Positions 16,301-30,400 of a stretch of DNA of 64,000 nt are shown piece by piece (position 1 is the first letter of the stretch; each line of letters opens with the position of its first letter). A model generated the notes under the pieces. It saw only the letters and a list, made by a program, of their open reading frames with translations, ran no database searches and was not told where the DNA came from. The DNA comes from a virus. The position numbers were made by a program, and so were the translations under genes. The stretch spans positions 61,283-125,282 of IMG/VR virus record IMGVR_UViG_3300028772_000007; one strand, written 5' to 3'.

Positions 16301-17903
16301 TACTAGTAGTTGCTTCTAATACTTCTGGAAAGAATTCTCTTGCTTTTTCATTATTAAGAAATTTACCTAATAAAGAATTACCTTCTGGTAATTTATAAGA
16401 TATATTTTTTCTATTAGTTGAAATAACCATGAATTCTAGCATGCCATTTTCACTTTGAAAACCTAAAATACCAGCAGACATTAATGCATCTATTTTAATA
16501 AGATTCCATGTACCATCCATGTATTTATCAAAATTATATGAAATAGCTTCATTTAAAACTGCATTAGTATTTTTACCAAATAAATTTTCAGGCTTTTGTC
16601 CAGTTTTTATAAAACCATCCAATTGTTCATATAAACCCTCAATAACTGTATGTTTTTGTTGATCTAAATCTATAACATACTGATCAATTTTTTCTTTTAA
16701 TTCAGTTTCATTTTTTGCTGTAGTACGTTTACCTTGTAATTTATTATAGAATTGAAATTCACCATTTGAATTTTTAGTTTTAGATGCGTTATTAAATAAT
16801 TCTTCTGAATTAACTTTAATTTGTTGAGATTCAAAATTAAATTTAGGAAATAAAACACCTAATTGATCAATTAAAGTATTATCTAAATGAACATTTTCAA
16901 CATCTGCATTAGATATAGTAGATGGTAAGTATTTTTTAAGTTTTAAACTTACATCTCCTTGAAAATAATTTAATTTATTATTTAATTGAGTTTTAGGATT
17001 TAATAATTCAATTTTTATATCAGTTTGCATTCTATTTATATTACCAAATGGTATAGTAATAGGAATTACATTTAATGTTGCATCTTGAATATTAACTCCA
17101 TTTGCAGATAACATTTGTCTTAATGCTCCCAATTGATAATTAGTATTTAATTTTTTAGCAGAATCCCAATCATTAAATGCTTTAGTAGATATTTTTAAAT
17201 CATAAATATGAGCTTTTCCATCTTCGCCAATTAAAAGTAAATCAATTTTTCCATTAACTTTTCTACCTAGCATATCTTCAGTTACAATTTGAAGATTAGG
17301 AAATGATGTTGCATTTGGATGTGTTGATGAAATTAATCTTATAACTTCTATAATAGCATCACTAACTTTTCGTTGTGCGGTTTCATCTGTTGTACCTAAT
17401 ACATCTTTAAATTGAGCCATACCTGCTAACTCAGATATAAAATCTGAGCTAGAAGTACTTTTTCACCCTTTTTGTAAAAGTTTATGCATTCATGTACCTA
17501 CATTTACCATCTTATTTTCTTGAGCAATAGTATTTAATATTTCTGCTCTAGCAAATGCTTCAGTATAACTAGGATTATTTTTCATAATTTGAGTAATAGT
17601 ATTTTTAATTCTATTTTCCTCAATATATTCTGGAACTAATCTTTCAGTATTTTCTCCAATTTGATGTTCTTGTACAAGAAAATCATTAACAGATAAAGAA
17701 GTACCATCACTTACACGTTGGCTGTAAGTTTTAATTAATTCTTTTATTTTAGAAACATTAATTTCTTTTTTATCTGCCAAACTATAAACAATATTACCAG
17801 TATGGTCAAAATCATCAATATTATTTTTAATATAATCATTTAATTCTAATTCAGAATCAAATTCCATTCCTTTACTTTTTAATATATATTTACATCCCTC
17901 CAT
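13350..17903 (-). CDS. Large virion/cargo protein with a PD-(D/E)XK-like nuclease site, 1517 aa
   Basis: Read through five in-frame TGA codons as Trp (17490, 17463, 14781, 14382, 13965) to TAA at 13350. Start chosen at ATG 17903, which overlaps the upstream stop (TAATG); ATG 17909 is an alternative. Residues ~210-240 contain GKIDLLLI...KAHIYDLKIS, the Asp-x(n)-Asp-x-Lys core of PD-(D/E)XK nucleases, preceded by a suitable Glu. The C-terminal ~200 residues hold hydrophobic helices (ILAVMFYAFIARLMFG) that could insert in a membrane. It follows the RNA polymerase and zincin genes with stop/start overlaps, as in the crAss giant virion protein block. It is probably packaged in the virion and ejected with DNA. 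Confidence 0.7.
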
Positions 17904-18751
17904 TAACATTTTTCTCCTAATTCTTTAGATTCCATTAAATTTTGTTTTATATTTAAGATTTGAGTTCCTAAATTACTATCTGTTTTATTATATAAACCTT
18001 GTTTACCTTGTATTAATTCACTTCCAAATTGATTTATATAGTCTGTTATAGATAAATCAAGTAAATCTTCAGTAGATATATTAGAAGTATCTTTAGTTGG
18101 TTGTAATATATCGTTTAATGATTGTTTAACAGCTGTCATTAAATCAGTACTTTGCATTAATTCTGTTGCTTTACTAGAAAATAATCTTACAAATGCTTCC
18201 TCACCTAAATCTAATCTTGTTAAATTTGGATATAAATCTGCAATTTGTTGATATCCTTCTACTTTATACATATTTTTTACAATATTTTCAAATAAAGTTG
18301 GATTTCTAACTTTTAATGTATTTAAAATCAAATGCATAAATTCATGTAAAGGTTCTTCAATAGTTCCTTCTGTTTTATTAAAGTAAATTACACCATCTTT
18401 TGCAAATGCTTTAACTTTATTTAAATCTTCTACTGATAATTGTTGTATATCTGCATAATTATCTTTATTAAATTGTACAAATTGTATACCAAATTTAGAA
18501 GTCATTTCTGTTAATATTGTATCTAATAGTTCATTATTATCTGTTGGTTTTATTATTTCTTCAGATATTACTGGTTTATTAGGTATCTTTTTATTTATAG
18601 AAGTTTGAATAGTAGACATTAATTGCCCTAAAGTTTTAGTATCTAAATTAGATAAAATACTAGAAAATAATGTATCAGATTTCGTATCAAAAGGTGAAGG
18701 TACTTTAAAAGTACCTCCATCTTTAGTTGTTATTATATAGTCACAAGCCAT
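17903..18751 (-). CDS. Zincin-type metallopeptidase-like cargo protein, 282 aa
   Basis: Begins at the TAATG overlap with the polymerase gene. It carries EEPLHEFMHLIL with a perfect HExxH motif at residues 136-140. A candidate third ligand Glu lies ~45 residues downstream (DLGEEAFVRLF), a gluzincin-like arrangement. It has no signal peptide or TGA codon. Being encoded between the virion RNA polymerase and a large nuclease-like protein, it could process the giant virion proteins or digest a host barrier during ejection. Function is inferred from the motif only. Confidence 0.7.
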   Translation of the reverse strand: MACDYIITTKDGGTFKVPSPFDTKSDTLFSSILSNLDTKTLGQLMSTIQTSINKKIPNKPVISEEIIKPTDNNELLDTILTEMTSKFGIQFVQFNKDNYADIQQLSVEDLNKVKAFAKDGVIYFNKTEGTIEEPLHEFMHLILNTLKVRNPTLFENIVKNMYKVEGYQQIADLYPNLTRLDLGEEAFVRLFSSKATELMQSTDLMTAVKQSLNDILQPTKDTSNISTEDLLDLSITDYINQFGSELIQGKQGLYNKTDSNLGTQILNIKQNLMESKELGEKC

Positions 18752-21700
18752 TAGTTACAGTTTAAATCTATTGTGAAATGCCCATTATTCATAGCATTCA
18801 TAATTTTGGTTAATAATTGATTTTTTAATTTAGATTCATTATTTGAAGGAATTAAATCCACATTTAAAGTATAATGTTGATTTAATATTTCTAATGATTC
18901 TGGTATTGTTTTTTCCCCTGATTTTTTTACAAGGTCTAATACTCCATGTTTATTATATAAACTATACATTATATCATATGGACTAATATCTAAAGTTCTA
19001 GTTTTATTATCAAATTCTGCAAAAAATATTGGTAATTTAATAGCTAATGAATTTGGTTTTTGTACATAATCATCAAAAATTCTACTCATTCTTTCATTTC
19101 CAATTGCATTTTTATTTATAATAGTATTATAAACAAAAAATATGTCACCTCAATTTAAGTTTGTATCATTTTCTCCAGTTAAACCACTATTTTTATCTGA
19201 TAATTCATTAAATGAACTAAGTAATTCATTAAATAATGGTCCAGATATACTATCATTTAAAGCACTCATGTTAATATTTAATTTATAGAATTCTCTTTTA
19301 GAATATTTATTAGTAGCTTTAATTAAATATTTAACAAATGTATTATCAGATTCATTTTCTTTTAAATAAGGAATCAAATATTTCTCCATAAGTACTTTAA
19401 TTGTAGCTAAATTATCTAAAGATTTAGTATCTATAATTACATTCCCAGCAGTAGTTTCTACATTATCATTTGAAAATCTACCTTTATCATTAAAATATTC
19501 AATTTTAGAATTAGATGTTAAGTTTGCAATTTGTTCTAAATTAAGACTAAAAAAATCTAAATCAGGAGACTTCATTCATTCATATATAACATGATCAGTA
19601 AATAAAGTACTCATTGCTTTTGCCCCATCTTTAGAATATATTAATGGTGCAAAGGGATCATTGTTAATAGTGATTTTCTTTTTTAATGTATCTTTATAAT
19701 ATTTTAAAACTACTGGAACTGTATCTTCAATAAAACTTACTCTAGCTGATGTTACTTTTAATAAATTTACTGATGAATTTAAAGATTGTAACATTTGATA
19801 AAAATGAGGAAGATTATTTATACTATCAAAGATATTAATAGTATGTTTTAATATATTATAATAATCTACAATTACTTTTCTATACATAGGATCATTAAGA
19901 TATTTATCTAAATTAAAATTCTGCATTATTATATTCTCTTTATGAGCTTGTATTAATGTATTTTTAATATATTCTTTAGTTAAGTATGGTTTATTAACAC
20001 TAATTTCTTTTACCATTTTATCTACAGTTGTATCAAAATTATTTTGCATATTTCCAGTATTGCCTTTATATAAAATACTTTCTCTAGTATAAATAATTTG
20101 ATTCATAGATTCTAAAGAACCATGAATTTCATAGATATTAGATTTTACTCCTTGATTTAAAGCCAAAAAGGTATTTAATGCTCTTAATTCTTTAGCCCCT
20201 TGATAAATTTGAATAAATTGTCTATCTCCACTTTTAGTTACTAAATCATCTACTGATGTTTTTTCATCTGTAAAGAAATTGTATTTAAGAGAAGCAACTA
20301 ATCTACTTACATTAGGCCCCATCATATAATCTGCAACCATTTTTGGTGTGAATCCTAATATAGTTAAATAAATATGCATACTTGCTAATTCTAATCCAGC
20401 ATTAAGTTTTGCCAATGCCAATTCTTTAGCATTATCTACTGCTAAACTAGTTAATGCAGATAATGAAATTGAAATATCATTATTATTAAAATACATATAA
20501 GTATTATCAGTATCAGCTACTTTATTAATATAATTATTAATCATATCAGCTTGTTCACTAGTAATTCTAATATCTCCAATTGTACTAACATATTTATCTC
20601 CACCACCTATATTAAATTTCTTTATAAAATAAGCATTATCATTTGGAGAAATACTGTCAGTTGATTTATAGTATTTATTAAAATATTGAGTTAATGCAAA
20701 AAATGTTTTTAAACCATTAGCCATTACACCTACTGTATCTTTACCCACAGAATTTGTTTCTTTAAGTTTATATAATGAAACTACACTATGTGCAGATAAA
20801 ATATCTCCTGTATCAGCTTTTTTAACTTGTTCAGTTCATGGTGCTGTTCCAGAATCAATAGAGGTATATGCAGATACTTGATTTTCTAAATCCATATTTA
20901 CATTATGAACCATTGTTACTACATTATTTTTTAATCCTTCTTTTTGATTACTATATGTATTATGTTGATTAATTTTATCCATTAATCCACTTTCATCTGC
21001 TATTTTACTATAAAAGAATTCATCAGGATTTTTATTAATACGTGGAAGTAAATCATTAATTAAATTCAAAGTTTCTATATGATTTAATTTACCATTTGCT
21101 GTTTTAATTGTATCAGTTAAATCAACTCCAGTTCTATTTAATCCTTTAATTTCTTTAGTAGACATAATTTGAAAATTAGTAGGAATACCAGTTGGTATAG
21201 GAAGTTTTTCAGATAAATCTAAAACTTCTTTACTTGAATAATCAAATAATGGAGACCAATTTTCATACATACCATTTGCATCTAATGCATAAGCCATCAT
21301 ATACACTTTATCAATATCAAAATCGGCCCCTTGTAAATATATTTGCCATAATGATACATATACATCACTTGAACCTGTTTCAGTAAAAGCAACATTTTGC
21401 ATTGACATATAAGATTGTAATGCTTGTGATGGAATACGACCTGCAATTATTTCTTGAGTTTTAAGAAATGAATTATATATTGCATTACCTATAACATCAA
21501 TATTAGTTTGTTTATCTAAATAAAATATATTTGCACTTGTTTGTGAAGTTTTGTAACTATCTTTATTATCAATATTAGATTCTAATGTATTACCATATTC
21601 TCTATATTTATTAGAGTAATATTTTACTGAATTATAATCAACTCCTACTTTTAATAGGGTTTGCATATCTTCATTTGATTTTATATTATTACCAAATATT

Positions 21701-24700
21701 TGAATACTATTAGTTTTGTTCTTTAAACTTCCTGCAAATTGTGCTATTTGATTAACATTATTCACTACTAATATATCTGCCTTACCTTCTTTAATTATGT
21801 AGGAATCTTTAGGCATTTTATACATTTTTTCACCAAATTCATCTACTCTAAATACATCATTAGAATCTTCATAAACTTCTAACATAATATTTTCTTTTAA
21901 AGAAGGATCTATTTTTTTATTTGAAACCATAACTCCTATATTTCCTAAAGTAGTTCTAAACATAGCATCTATATTTTCAGTACTTTCAGAAAATTCATAA
22001 TTTGCATTAAGTTTTCCTTTAAAATATTCTTTTCCTTGAGATAATATTTCATGTAAAGAATCATTATGTAAATCTAAAGTTGATTTATAAATTTTAGGAA
22101 TAATAGTCTCTGCTCTATTTAATACAAAATTTTGTATAGGATTAAAATTATCTTGAGTATAATAACTAGTATCCACTTTATGTACTAAATCATCTCCTTT
22201 AAAATAGGTACCAAAATCATAACGACCTATTTTTTTATTTAAAACTAAATCTTTATACATTACATTATTCTTCAATGCACTAAATAATTTTTGAGTCCAA
22301 TTATTAAGAAGTTCATGAGTTACTGTATCTGCATTAGATTTAATATCTTTATTAGTAGATTGTAAATCTTCAAATAATTGTGTACCTTCTGATTTATAAA
22401 TAGGAACTTCATCTTTAGGATTTGTTAATATTAAAATAGGTTTAGCAAATTCTAAATAATCTTTTAATACATCTGAATTTTTATATTGTTCAAAATTAGT
22501 TACAATTCTAAGTGGAGTTGTTGTCCAAATATTTTGTGTTTTCCCTAAATTATCTACCCAAGTTAATTCAGCAGGTTTTAAATCTCTAGCTTTTCCTTGT
22601 ACTTTTTGAATTATATCAGTTGGTTTTATAGTATCAGTAAAATTTTGTATATCAGTTGGTGTTAATAAAATTTTTTCTTCACCGTTAACTAATATAGTAT
22701 CAAATAGTTTTACTTTATCAGCATCAATTTGAATATTTTTAAATTTAGTAGCTATATATTCTTTTACAAGATCTGCATTAACATTAGTATTATTTATTTC
22801 TCCTGTTGCAAGTATAGTTCTTAATCTACCATATAATGGGTCACTTTCATTGGGATTTTCTAATCCTTTATAGATATCATTTAACATGTCACTCCATAAC
22901 ATTTTACGTCCATTAGAGTCTTCAAATAATTGAATAACACCATGAGAAGGATTTAAAATACCTGCTAGACCTGATAATTTACGACGTAGAGTATCTTTAT
23001 TTAATTTAGATAATAAATTAGTAGTAAATAAGTTAAATATACTACTATCACTAAATGGAATACCAATTGCTTGATTTTTTGATAAAATTTCAATTACATT
23101 TTGTGCAGTACTAATTTTATTTGCTCTAGAAAATTCACTTATAACAAATTTAGATAAATACTTATAAACTTCTTTACCAGTTTTATCAGCTAATACTTTA
23201 TCAACTTCTTTTAAACTTTCTTCCATAATATCTGCTAATGCAGTATAAGCAGTTTCAGCATAAGTAGAAGTATATCCTAAAGCAGAAAGCATACTAATAA
23301 TTTGTGTCATTTCAGTAATTTCAGAATCATCTGCTTCATGATTAGCATCCATTTGAATACCAAAATTAGTTGTATTTACTTTAAATGATAATAAATTTTC
23401 TGGACTTTTCCAAGTATCAACAATATTTACATTAGTAGCTCCCATTTTAACTGCAGATTTATTAGCAAGCATAGCAACTACAGAATCTTTTAAAGGCTGA
23501 TTAAAAGTATTTTTAGATTGACTACCTATATTATTCATATATTCTGAAACAGCATTAATAGAAAGATCTCCCCATTCTAATTTACCATCTTTTAATTCCA
23601 TAGAATATTGACCACCTAATGTATTCCATAAATCAAATACTGAATTTATATTTATAGGTTTTGTAATTATATTTCCATAAGGAACTCCAAATTCATCAGT
23701 TTTTTGACTAACAACTACATATTTATTTGTAGTATCAATTATATTATTAATATCTCTATTAAGATTAATATTAGTAATCTTTTCATAACCTCCATTCTTT
23801 TTTACAAAAAGACCTTCAGGATTATACTTATGTATAGCATCATCAATTTGAAATAATTCTTTATTTAAATTTTGTGTAAAATTTAAAGAAGAATCTAAAG
23901 GTTGATTATTCATTTTTCTCATAATTTCATAGAATGAATTTTCTGACTCTGTAGAATTTCTAATTAAACTATTTGTTATAGGAAATTGTGCAAATTTAAA
24001 TAAAGATGAAAATCCATCTCCAATATGTAATCCTAATGGTTTTTTAGTACCTTTAATACCTGACCCAGGTAATGAATTATTTTCTAATACTGCAATAAAT
24101 GGATTCATCCAAGCAGATCCATCATATCCATCTTGTTTTTTAAAATCTCCAGAATAATTAAATACTGGAAATGCTGCATCTTCTACAATTGAAACATTAT
24201 ATTTACTAGGAATACCATTAATTAATCCTTGCATATAAGGTTGTATAGTACCTGGATGACCAACCATACGTTTAGATAATACTTTATATCTCATAGAATT
24301 TTCAATATCTATATTCTCATTCATATTAACTTTTGCAACATATAGATATTCATGTTTTGTAGTTAAAGAAGAATATTGATCTTTAGTAAAATTAGTAAAT
24401 TGAATAAATTTATCTATAAGAGGATTAATTATTACATCAGAACTACCAGATTTCAATTTTTTCATTGCTATATCAAATTGTTCTGATTGAAAATCAATTC
24501 CTACCCATTGTCCACTAAAATTCATAGCTATCGGATAAAATTCAAGTAATGTATCAAAATTACTAGTAGAAGTTGTACGATCAAAATTAACTTTTTCCTC
24601 TGGAGTAGTTAATGTTCCTCTAATTATTGCTAAATCTTGATTAAAATTATATGGATTAAATATATTATTAATATCAGTTAGTTTATTTAAATCTAATAAA

Positions 24701-27399
24701 GATTTTACTTTATTATCTAAATTCCATTTATCAAATGCTTCTTTAGTGCTATTATTTTTTACATAATCTAAAAAAGAATTATTTAATTGAATTTTCTTTT
24801 TACCTTTATCATTATAAACTACATAATGTAATCCTTCAGTTAATTCAATCCCTGGATTTTTTAATAATAATTTATAAATATCAGAATATTCTAATTTAGC
24901 TAATTTAGTATTTAATGCTTTAGTCCCGCCTGGAAGTTTACCTATTAAAGTAGTCCAAGTATTCATCATTCTTTTATTTAATTCAGTAAAATAAGTATTA
25001 TTATAATAATAATGTAAATGTTCTAATTCTTTAATAGATAAATTTTCTAATTTAGTTTTTACATTTGTTATAATTTGAGTATTTAATTTAGCTGTTTTTC
25101 CTTCAAATTTAAAATGTAAGCCATCTTTTAAACCTAATGCTTTTAATTCCTGCATACTTTTGCCAGATAAAAAAGTATTAATATTTTTAATAGTATCATC
25201 AAATTTAGAAATTTTATAATTAGTATTATCAATTTTCACACCTAATTTAGAATAAGCATCAACAATAATATTTGTAACTAATTGACCATTAATGGCAACA
25301 TCTGTATTTATAGAAACTTGTTTTAAAGAATCAGTTGATTTATCTGAATAAGGAAAAGGTTGAACTACAACACTTTTATTATTTAAATAACTACTTAAAT
25401 AATCAGCAAAGAATGCTGAAAAAATGCCTTCTTCTGCTGTAAATTTAGCTGAATTTTTACCAGTATCAGATTCTTCTGAAGTTCCTTCTAATCTAATAAT
25501 AGTATTTTTTAATAAAGTTGGATTAGCTGCAAAGAAATTTTCATCAGGATGAACATTATTTTCAATAGTATTTTTATCATTTGCAGTAAAACTTGTTTGT
25601 CTATATAAAGGTATCTCACTACCTTCACTGTTACGAATGCTTTGAATTGGTATATACATTAATGTATCTACATATGCATTTGCTAAACTATTATAATTAG
25701 TATCTTCACTAAATCTATTATTAATATCAGCAATAACTGTAGGATTATTATCTCCATTCATTTCAGTTTGAGTATCTTTTGCTATAGAATTAGTTAATTC
25801 TATAACTTTTTTAATAACTGCTACTGATTCCCATTCAGCACCTGATTGTTTTTGTTTACTAATAGCTTTATATAAACTATTAGTTAATTGTATACCTGTT
25901 AATTTTAAAAAATATTTTTTAAATTCAGAAGTTCTTAAATCATTTATATCTAAATTAGTAACTGCTTTACTAGTTCCATTTATATACACTTTATGATCAG
26001 CATTATATAAATTATCAAATGCTAGTTTATATTTATCTGGACTAATTGGATCAGGTACTTTTAATATAATTGTAGACCCAATTAAATCTTTTACAACACT
26101 AGTTACTTTTTGATAATTACTAAAATCCTTAATTTCTAAAGTATTATTATTATACACACCATAACTAGGAGAAAATACTTTATTTATTTCGAAAGCAAAT
26201 AATGCCTCAATATTCATAATATTAGTAGTATTTCCAGATAGTTTATAATTACTATCTAAAAAGATATCAGCTACACCATGATTACCATAAATATAATTTT
26301 GTAAAGAATATGCAATATCTGCATTCTCTTTTAATGCTGTATAATTATTATAATTTTTTAAATAATGTTCTAATAATTTTGTAGGATTAGAAGAAAAAGA
26401 TTTATTTGTATTACCAAATTCTAATTGTTTAATTAAAGCTGCAAAATTGTATAATCTACTCATTCCAAAGTATTGTCCATGAATTCTTTTACCTAATTTA
26501 TCATATAATGGAATATTGTTAGTAAAAACCTTAATTAAGTTTGAACTAACTAAACTAGCAGCTTTTGTAGAATGATTATCTTTTTTCCAATATTGTGTTT
26601 CAATAGATTTTTCATCAAAACTATATTTTGTTCCATTCCCATTTTCTAAAAATCCTTTATATCTATAATCAATTTTTACAATACTAGAAAATGTATTACT
26701 TACTAAAGCATCAAAATTATTCAAAGTTACAGCTGCATTATAAGCATCTAAATGATGTCTTATCATTGTATCTTGTAAATCTTCAGTAAAAAATGGAGAA
26801 AAATTATCTACTGCAAATTTAGATAATATATCATTATAATTTACAATTTCTTCTGTTAAATTACCAACTTCATCATATAATGGTTTAGATTCTAAACCTA
26901 AATAAGTTTGTAATGTATTATATAATTTATTTTTTAAATCTACTATATAAGCATTTAATTTATCCTCAGTATCAACAATTTGACTATCTTTTTTATTCAT
27001 TAAAGAAGCTTCAATCATATTATTATTAAATTCATTAATAAAATAATTATATGCATTAGATTTGTTAGTAAATAAATTTGCAACATTATCTTTAATAGTT
27101 AATTCTTTAGATGTTGATGCTTTAGTTTTAGTTAAATTCTCTAATTTAATATTAAATATATTTTTATCAAAGTATAACTTTTTTTCAGCAGTTTGATTAT
27201 AATCTTTTACTGCTGATTTTATTGATTGAAGATAATCATCAATATCCAAATATTCATTTGTATTTAACTCTTCTTCAAGGTCTGTTTTAAGTGCTAAAAG
27301 GGGAGAATATAAATCTCCCCCTTTTGCTATCACATCTACTACAGATTCTTTTAAAAAATCTATTGTATATCCTTTTTTTGATACTGTGCAATTTGCCAT
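18751..27399 (-). CDS. Giant virion-type DNA-dependent RNA polymerase (crAss/YonO-like), 2882 aa
   Basis: Read through TGA at 20836, 19576 and 19150 to TAA at 18751. The LQGADFDIDKVYMM block near residues 2022-2035 contains DFDID (D-x-D-x-D), the Mg-binding motif of single-chain double-psi-beta-barrel RNA polymerases. It is preceded by GRIPSQALQSYM, as in the crAss and YonO/QDE-1 types. A second barrel is suggested near residues 1090-1120 by DGYDGSAWM and GIKGTKKPL (candidate catalytic Lys). From knowledge of crAss phages, this enzyme is packaged, ejected with DNA and transcribes early genes. The remainder of the chain is of unknown role and may serve in translocation. Start at ATG 27399 (MANCTVSKKG). 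Confidence 0.85.
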
Positions 27400-27418
27400 T
27401 TATTTATTATTTTTATTT

Positions 27419-30400
27419 TTAACAATCTTTTAATTTTAGATCTAATGTTAATTCATTAATTAAATCCATTTTTACTTTTCTAAGTCTAGCATCTTTTACT
27501 TCTTCACCCATAACTTCTTGATAATTTTGTATACCTTTTAAAAGTGGATCAATTAAAGTACTAAATGAGTCTTTAACATTTTTAATAACTTCTTCTATAG
27601 GTGTTTCACCAGTAGGTTGGAAATTACCATCAACTACATTTAATTTACTTAATATATTAGATAAATCAGTTTTATAATTCATTAATTTTTCATAGAAATC
27701 TCCATAATAAATACTTTTGTAATAATTATTAATATCTGCAATATTAAATCTTGAAGTTAATGCAGGAATTAAATTATTAGTTAAATTATTTTCAATAGCT
27801 TTATTAGATAAATTATTTATATAATTAGTTTTTTCATCTACATTTGGTGGTAAAATTTCAGGTAGAAGTATTTCTGGATTTTTATTTAATTTAGATATAT
27901 AAGGTTCTAATTCCTCATTTTTAAATATACGGAATTGTTCTAATGTTGAATTATCATTACTATATTGAATCCATTTATCAATCATACTTTGTGTATCAGT
28001 TGATACATATTTAGTTACAAGATTATGAATCTGTGTATCTGTATACGGTTCTATTGATAAATGATAACTATCATCAAATTTATTGATTAGATGTATATCA
28101 TAAACTCCAGTAGGATTAACATTTATTCTAAATTTTTGTCCAGATTCTCCTGTAACATAAATATCTAAATCTCCTTGAGTACTAATTTCTGCTTTTGTTA
28201 TGTAATTATCAGTTCCAGAATTATTATTAACAATAGGATTTACTGGAATATTTAATACTTTTTGATTTATATTAATATTACTAAAATCTACTACATATCT
28301 AGGCATTTCAGGTATAATATTCATTTCAAAATATTTTAAATCATCAATACTAATACCTAACATATCTTCTGTTATACCTAATGAATAAGGTCTTCCATTA
28401 TAAGCATAAACTAAATCTTGACCATTTTTAGATGTTAAAGAATTTTTAATAGTTTCTATTGTATCTTTAAAAATTTCTTTATCAGAAGATTTATCCATTG
28501 CATCTAAAGTAGTCATTATTATTTGGCCAACATTAAATTCTGGAAAAGCTAATACATTATCTTTTATATATTTAGTAAATTCTGCAGGAGAATTAAATTT
28601 ATTTAATAAATCTAACTCACCATTAATTTTATTAATTTTAGTTGTATTACCAGCATAAAATTTATTAATTTGAGATTTAAATAATTCAACAATTGATTGC
28701 ATATTATTTATATTACTAGATTTTATATTATAAAACATCTCAAATCCAGTATATTTGCTAAATAATTTACTTACATTAAAAGAATAATTATTATTAATAT
28801 TTTCAAATTTTTCTTCCTTATCATATAAATTATCTTTTATTTCTTTAAATTCAGATGTTAAATCTTCATATCCTCTAGTTTTTGGAGTTAATACAATAAG
28901 TTTTTTAAATTCATTTCCATTTTCTCCACTAAAAGATACAATTACATAAGGTCTAGACCTATAACTTGCTAATGTATCTGCATCAATTCTATATTTTGGA
29001 TCGCGATTATAACCATATTTTAATATAGTTTGTTCTATAGTTTGATCATTATAAGAATCATTTTTATATACATTTAAACCTCCAAATATTGGAATAGTTT
29101 CAATTCCATTTGTAATTTGTGTCTCAATTTTAATATCAGGGTGAAGTATTTGTAAACTATCGGCTGATATATTTTGTGATGATTCAATAAATCTTAAACC
29201 AGATGTAAATTTTCTAACTATGTCACCATTAAAATCTAATTCTATAATAGGATTTTTATTAGTTGTAGATTGGTCAGTATCATTATTTAATAATGTAGTA
29301 TTAACTTTTTTATTCATACTACTAAATAAATCTATTGTTTCTTGGTCTACTATACCAGTTTTAGATGTAAAAGATTTTGTTAAAGTATCTAATGTTGGTA
29401 ATGCACCTATTGTTATATAACCTACTTTATTATTCTCTAAATTTAATTTTAAGACTAATCTAAGAAATATATCATCTCCAATATTTCCATCCCCTGTTAA
29501 AGTTTTAGTAGCATCAAATCCAGCTTTAAATCTAGGATCATCTATATTATTTATATATCTATTTCCAACAACTTTTATATTAGATTTCATTGAAGATATT
29601 AATAAATTTACATCTGTAATACCTAACTTAGACATTAAGTCTGTAAATTTAGATTCTTTTATTGAATCTCCAATTAACAATTTTGTTAAAATTTCTTCAT
29701 TATCGTAATACAAAGATACTATATTTTTAAATTCTATAAAAGTATTTACTAATTTTGAATCAAATAAATCTCCATTGTTATGACTAAGTAATTGTAAGTT
29801 TTCATTTCCAGTTTGTTCTAATAAATGTTGATGTTCATCAACTGGTACAGACAAATGATTATAAAAAGCATGAATCATTAAATTATTCTTTCGTTCTTCT
29901 GGCGTTAGATTTTTAGTAATTCCATCTGTATCTGTCTCTGCAGTTTCTTTTTTACCAAAATTATTCACTATAACTAATGGATTTTTTAATTCATCTAATT
30001 TATCTTGTAATTTTTTATCTACAATAGGTTGTTGAGTAGTTATAGGATTTTTTACAACTGGAGTAATAGTAATTGTTGGGATATAGTCTTTGATTCCCAT
30101 ATCTACAAAATCTTTTTTTCTTAATTCTTTAACATCATTTATAATCTTTTCTCCTAATCTTCTTTCTGAAGTATAATCTTCTTTTTTATTTTTAATATTA
30201 AATTGATTTAATATACCATTTTTATCAAGAATTAAAGAACCTTGAAAAGCTCTACTACCTAATGTATTCATATCTTGAAAGAAAGTTTCAATCCTATTAT
30301 TAGAATTTATAGTTAAATCCTTATCAATAATCATAAATTCTTCTTGGTTACCTTGCATTGGATTAGTACCATTATTATCCGATGAATAGAATATATAATG

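Noticed and set aside
29220-29420. + strand frame inside the helicase protein gene
   Set aside because: It lies entirely within a conserved-looking - strand coding region and has a composition explained by that gene.
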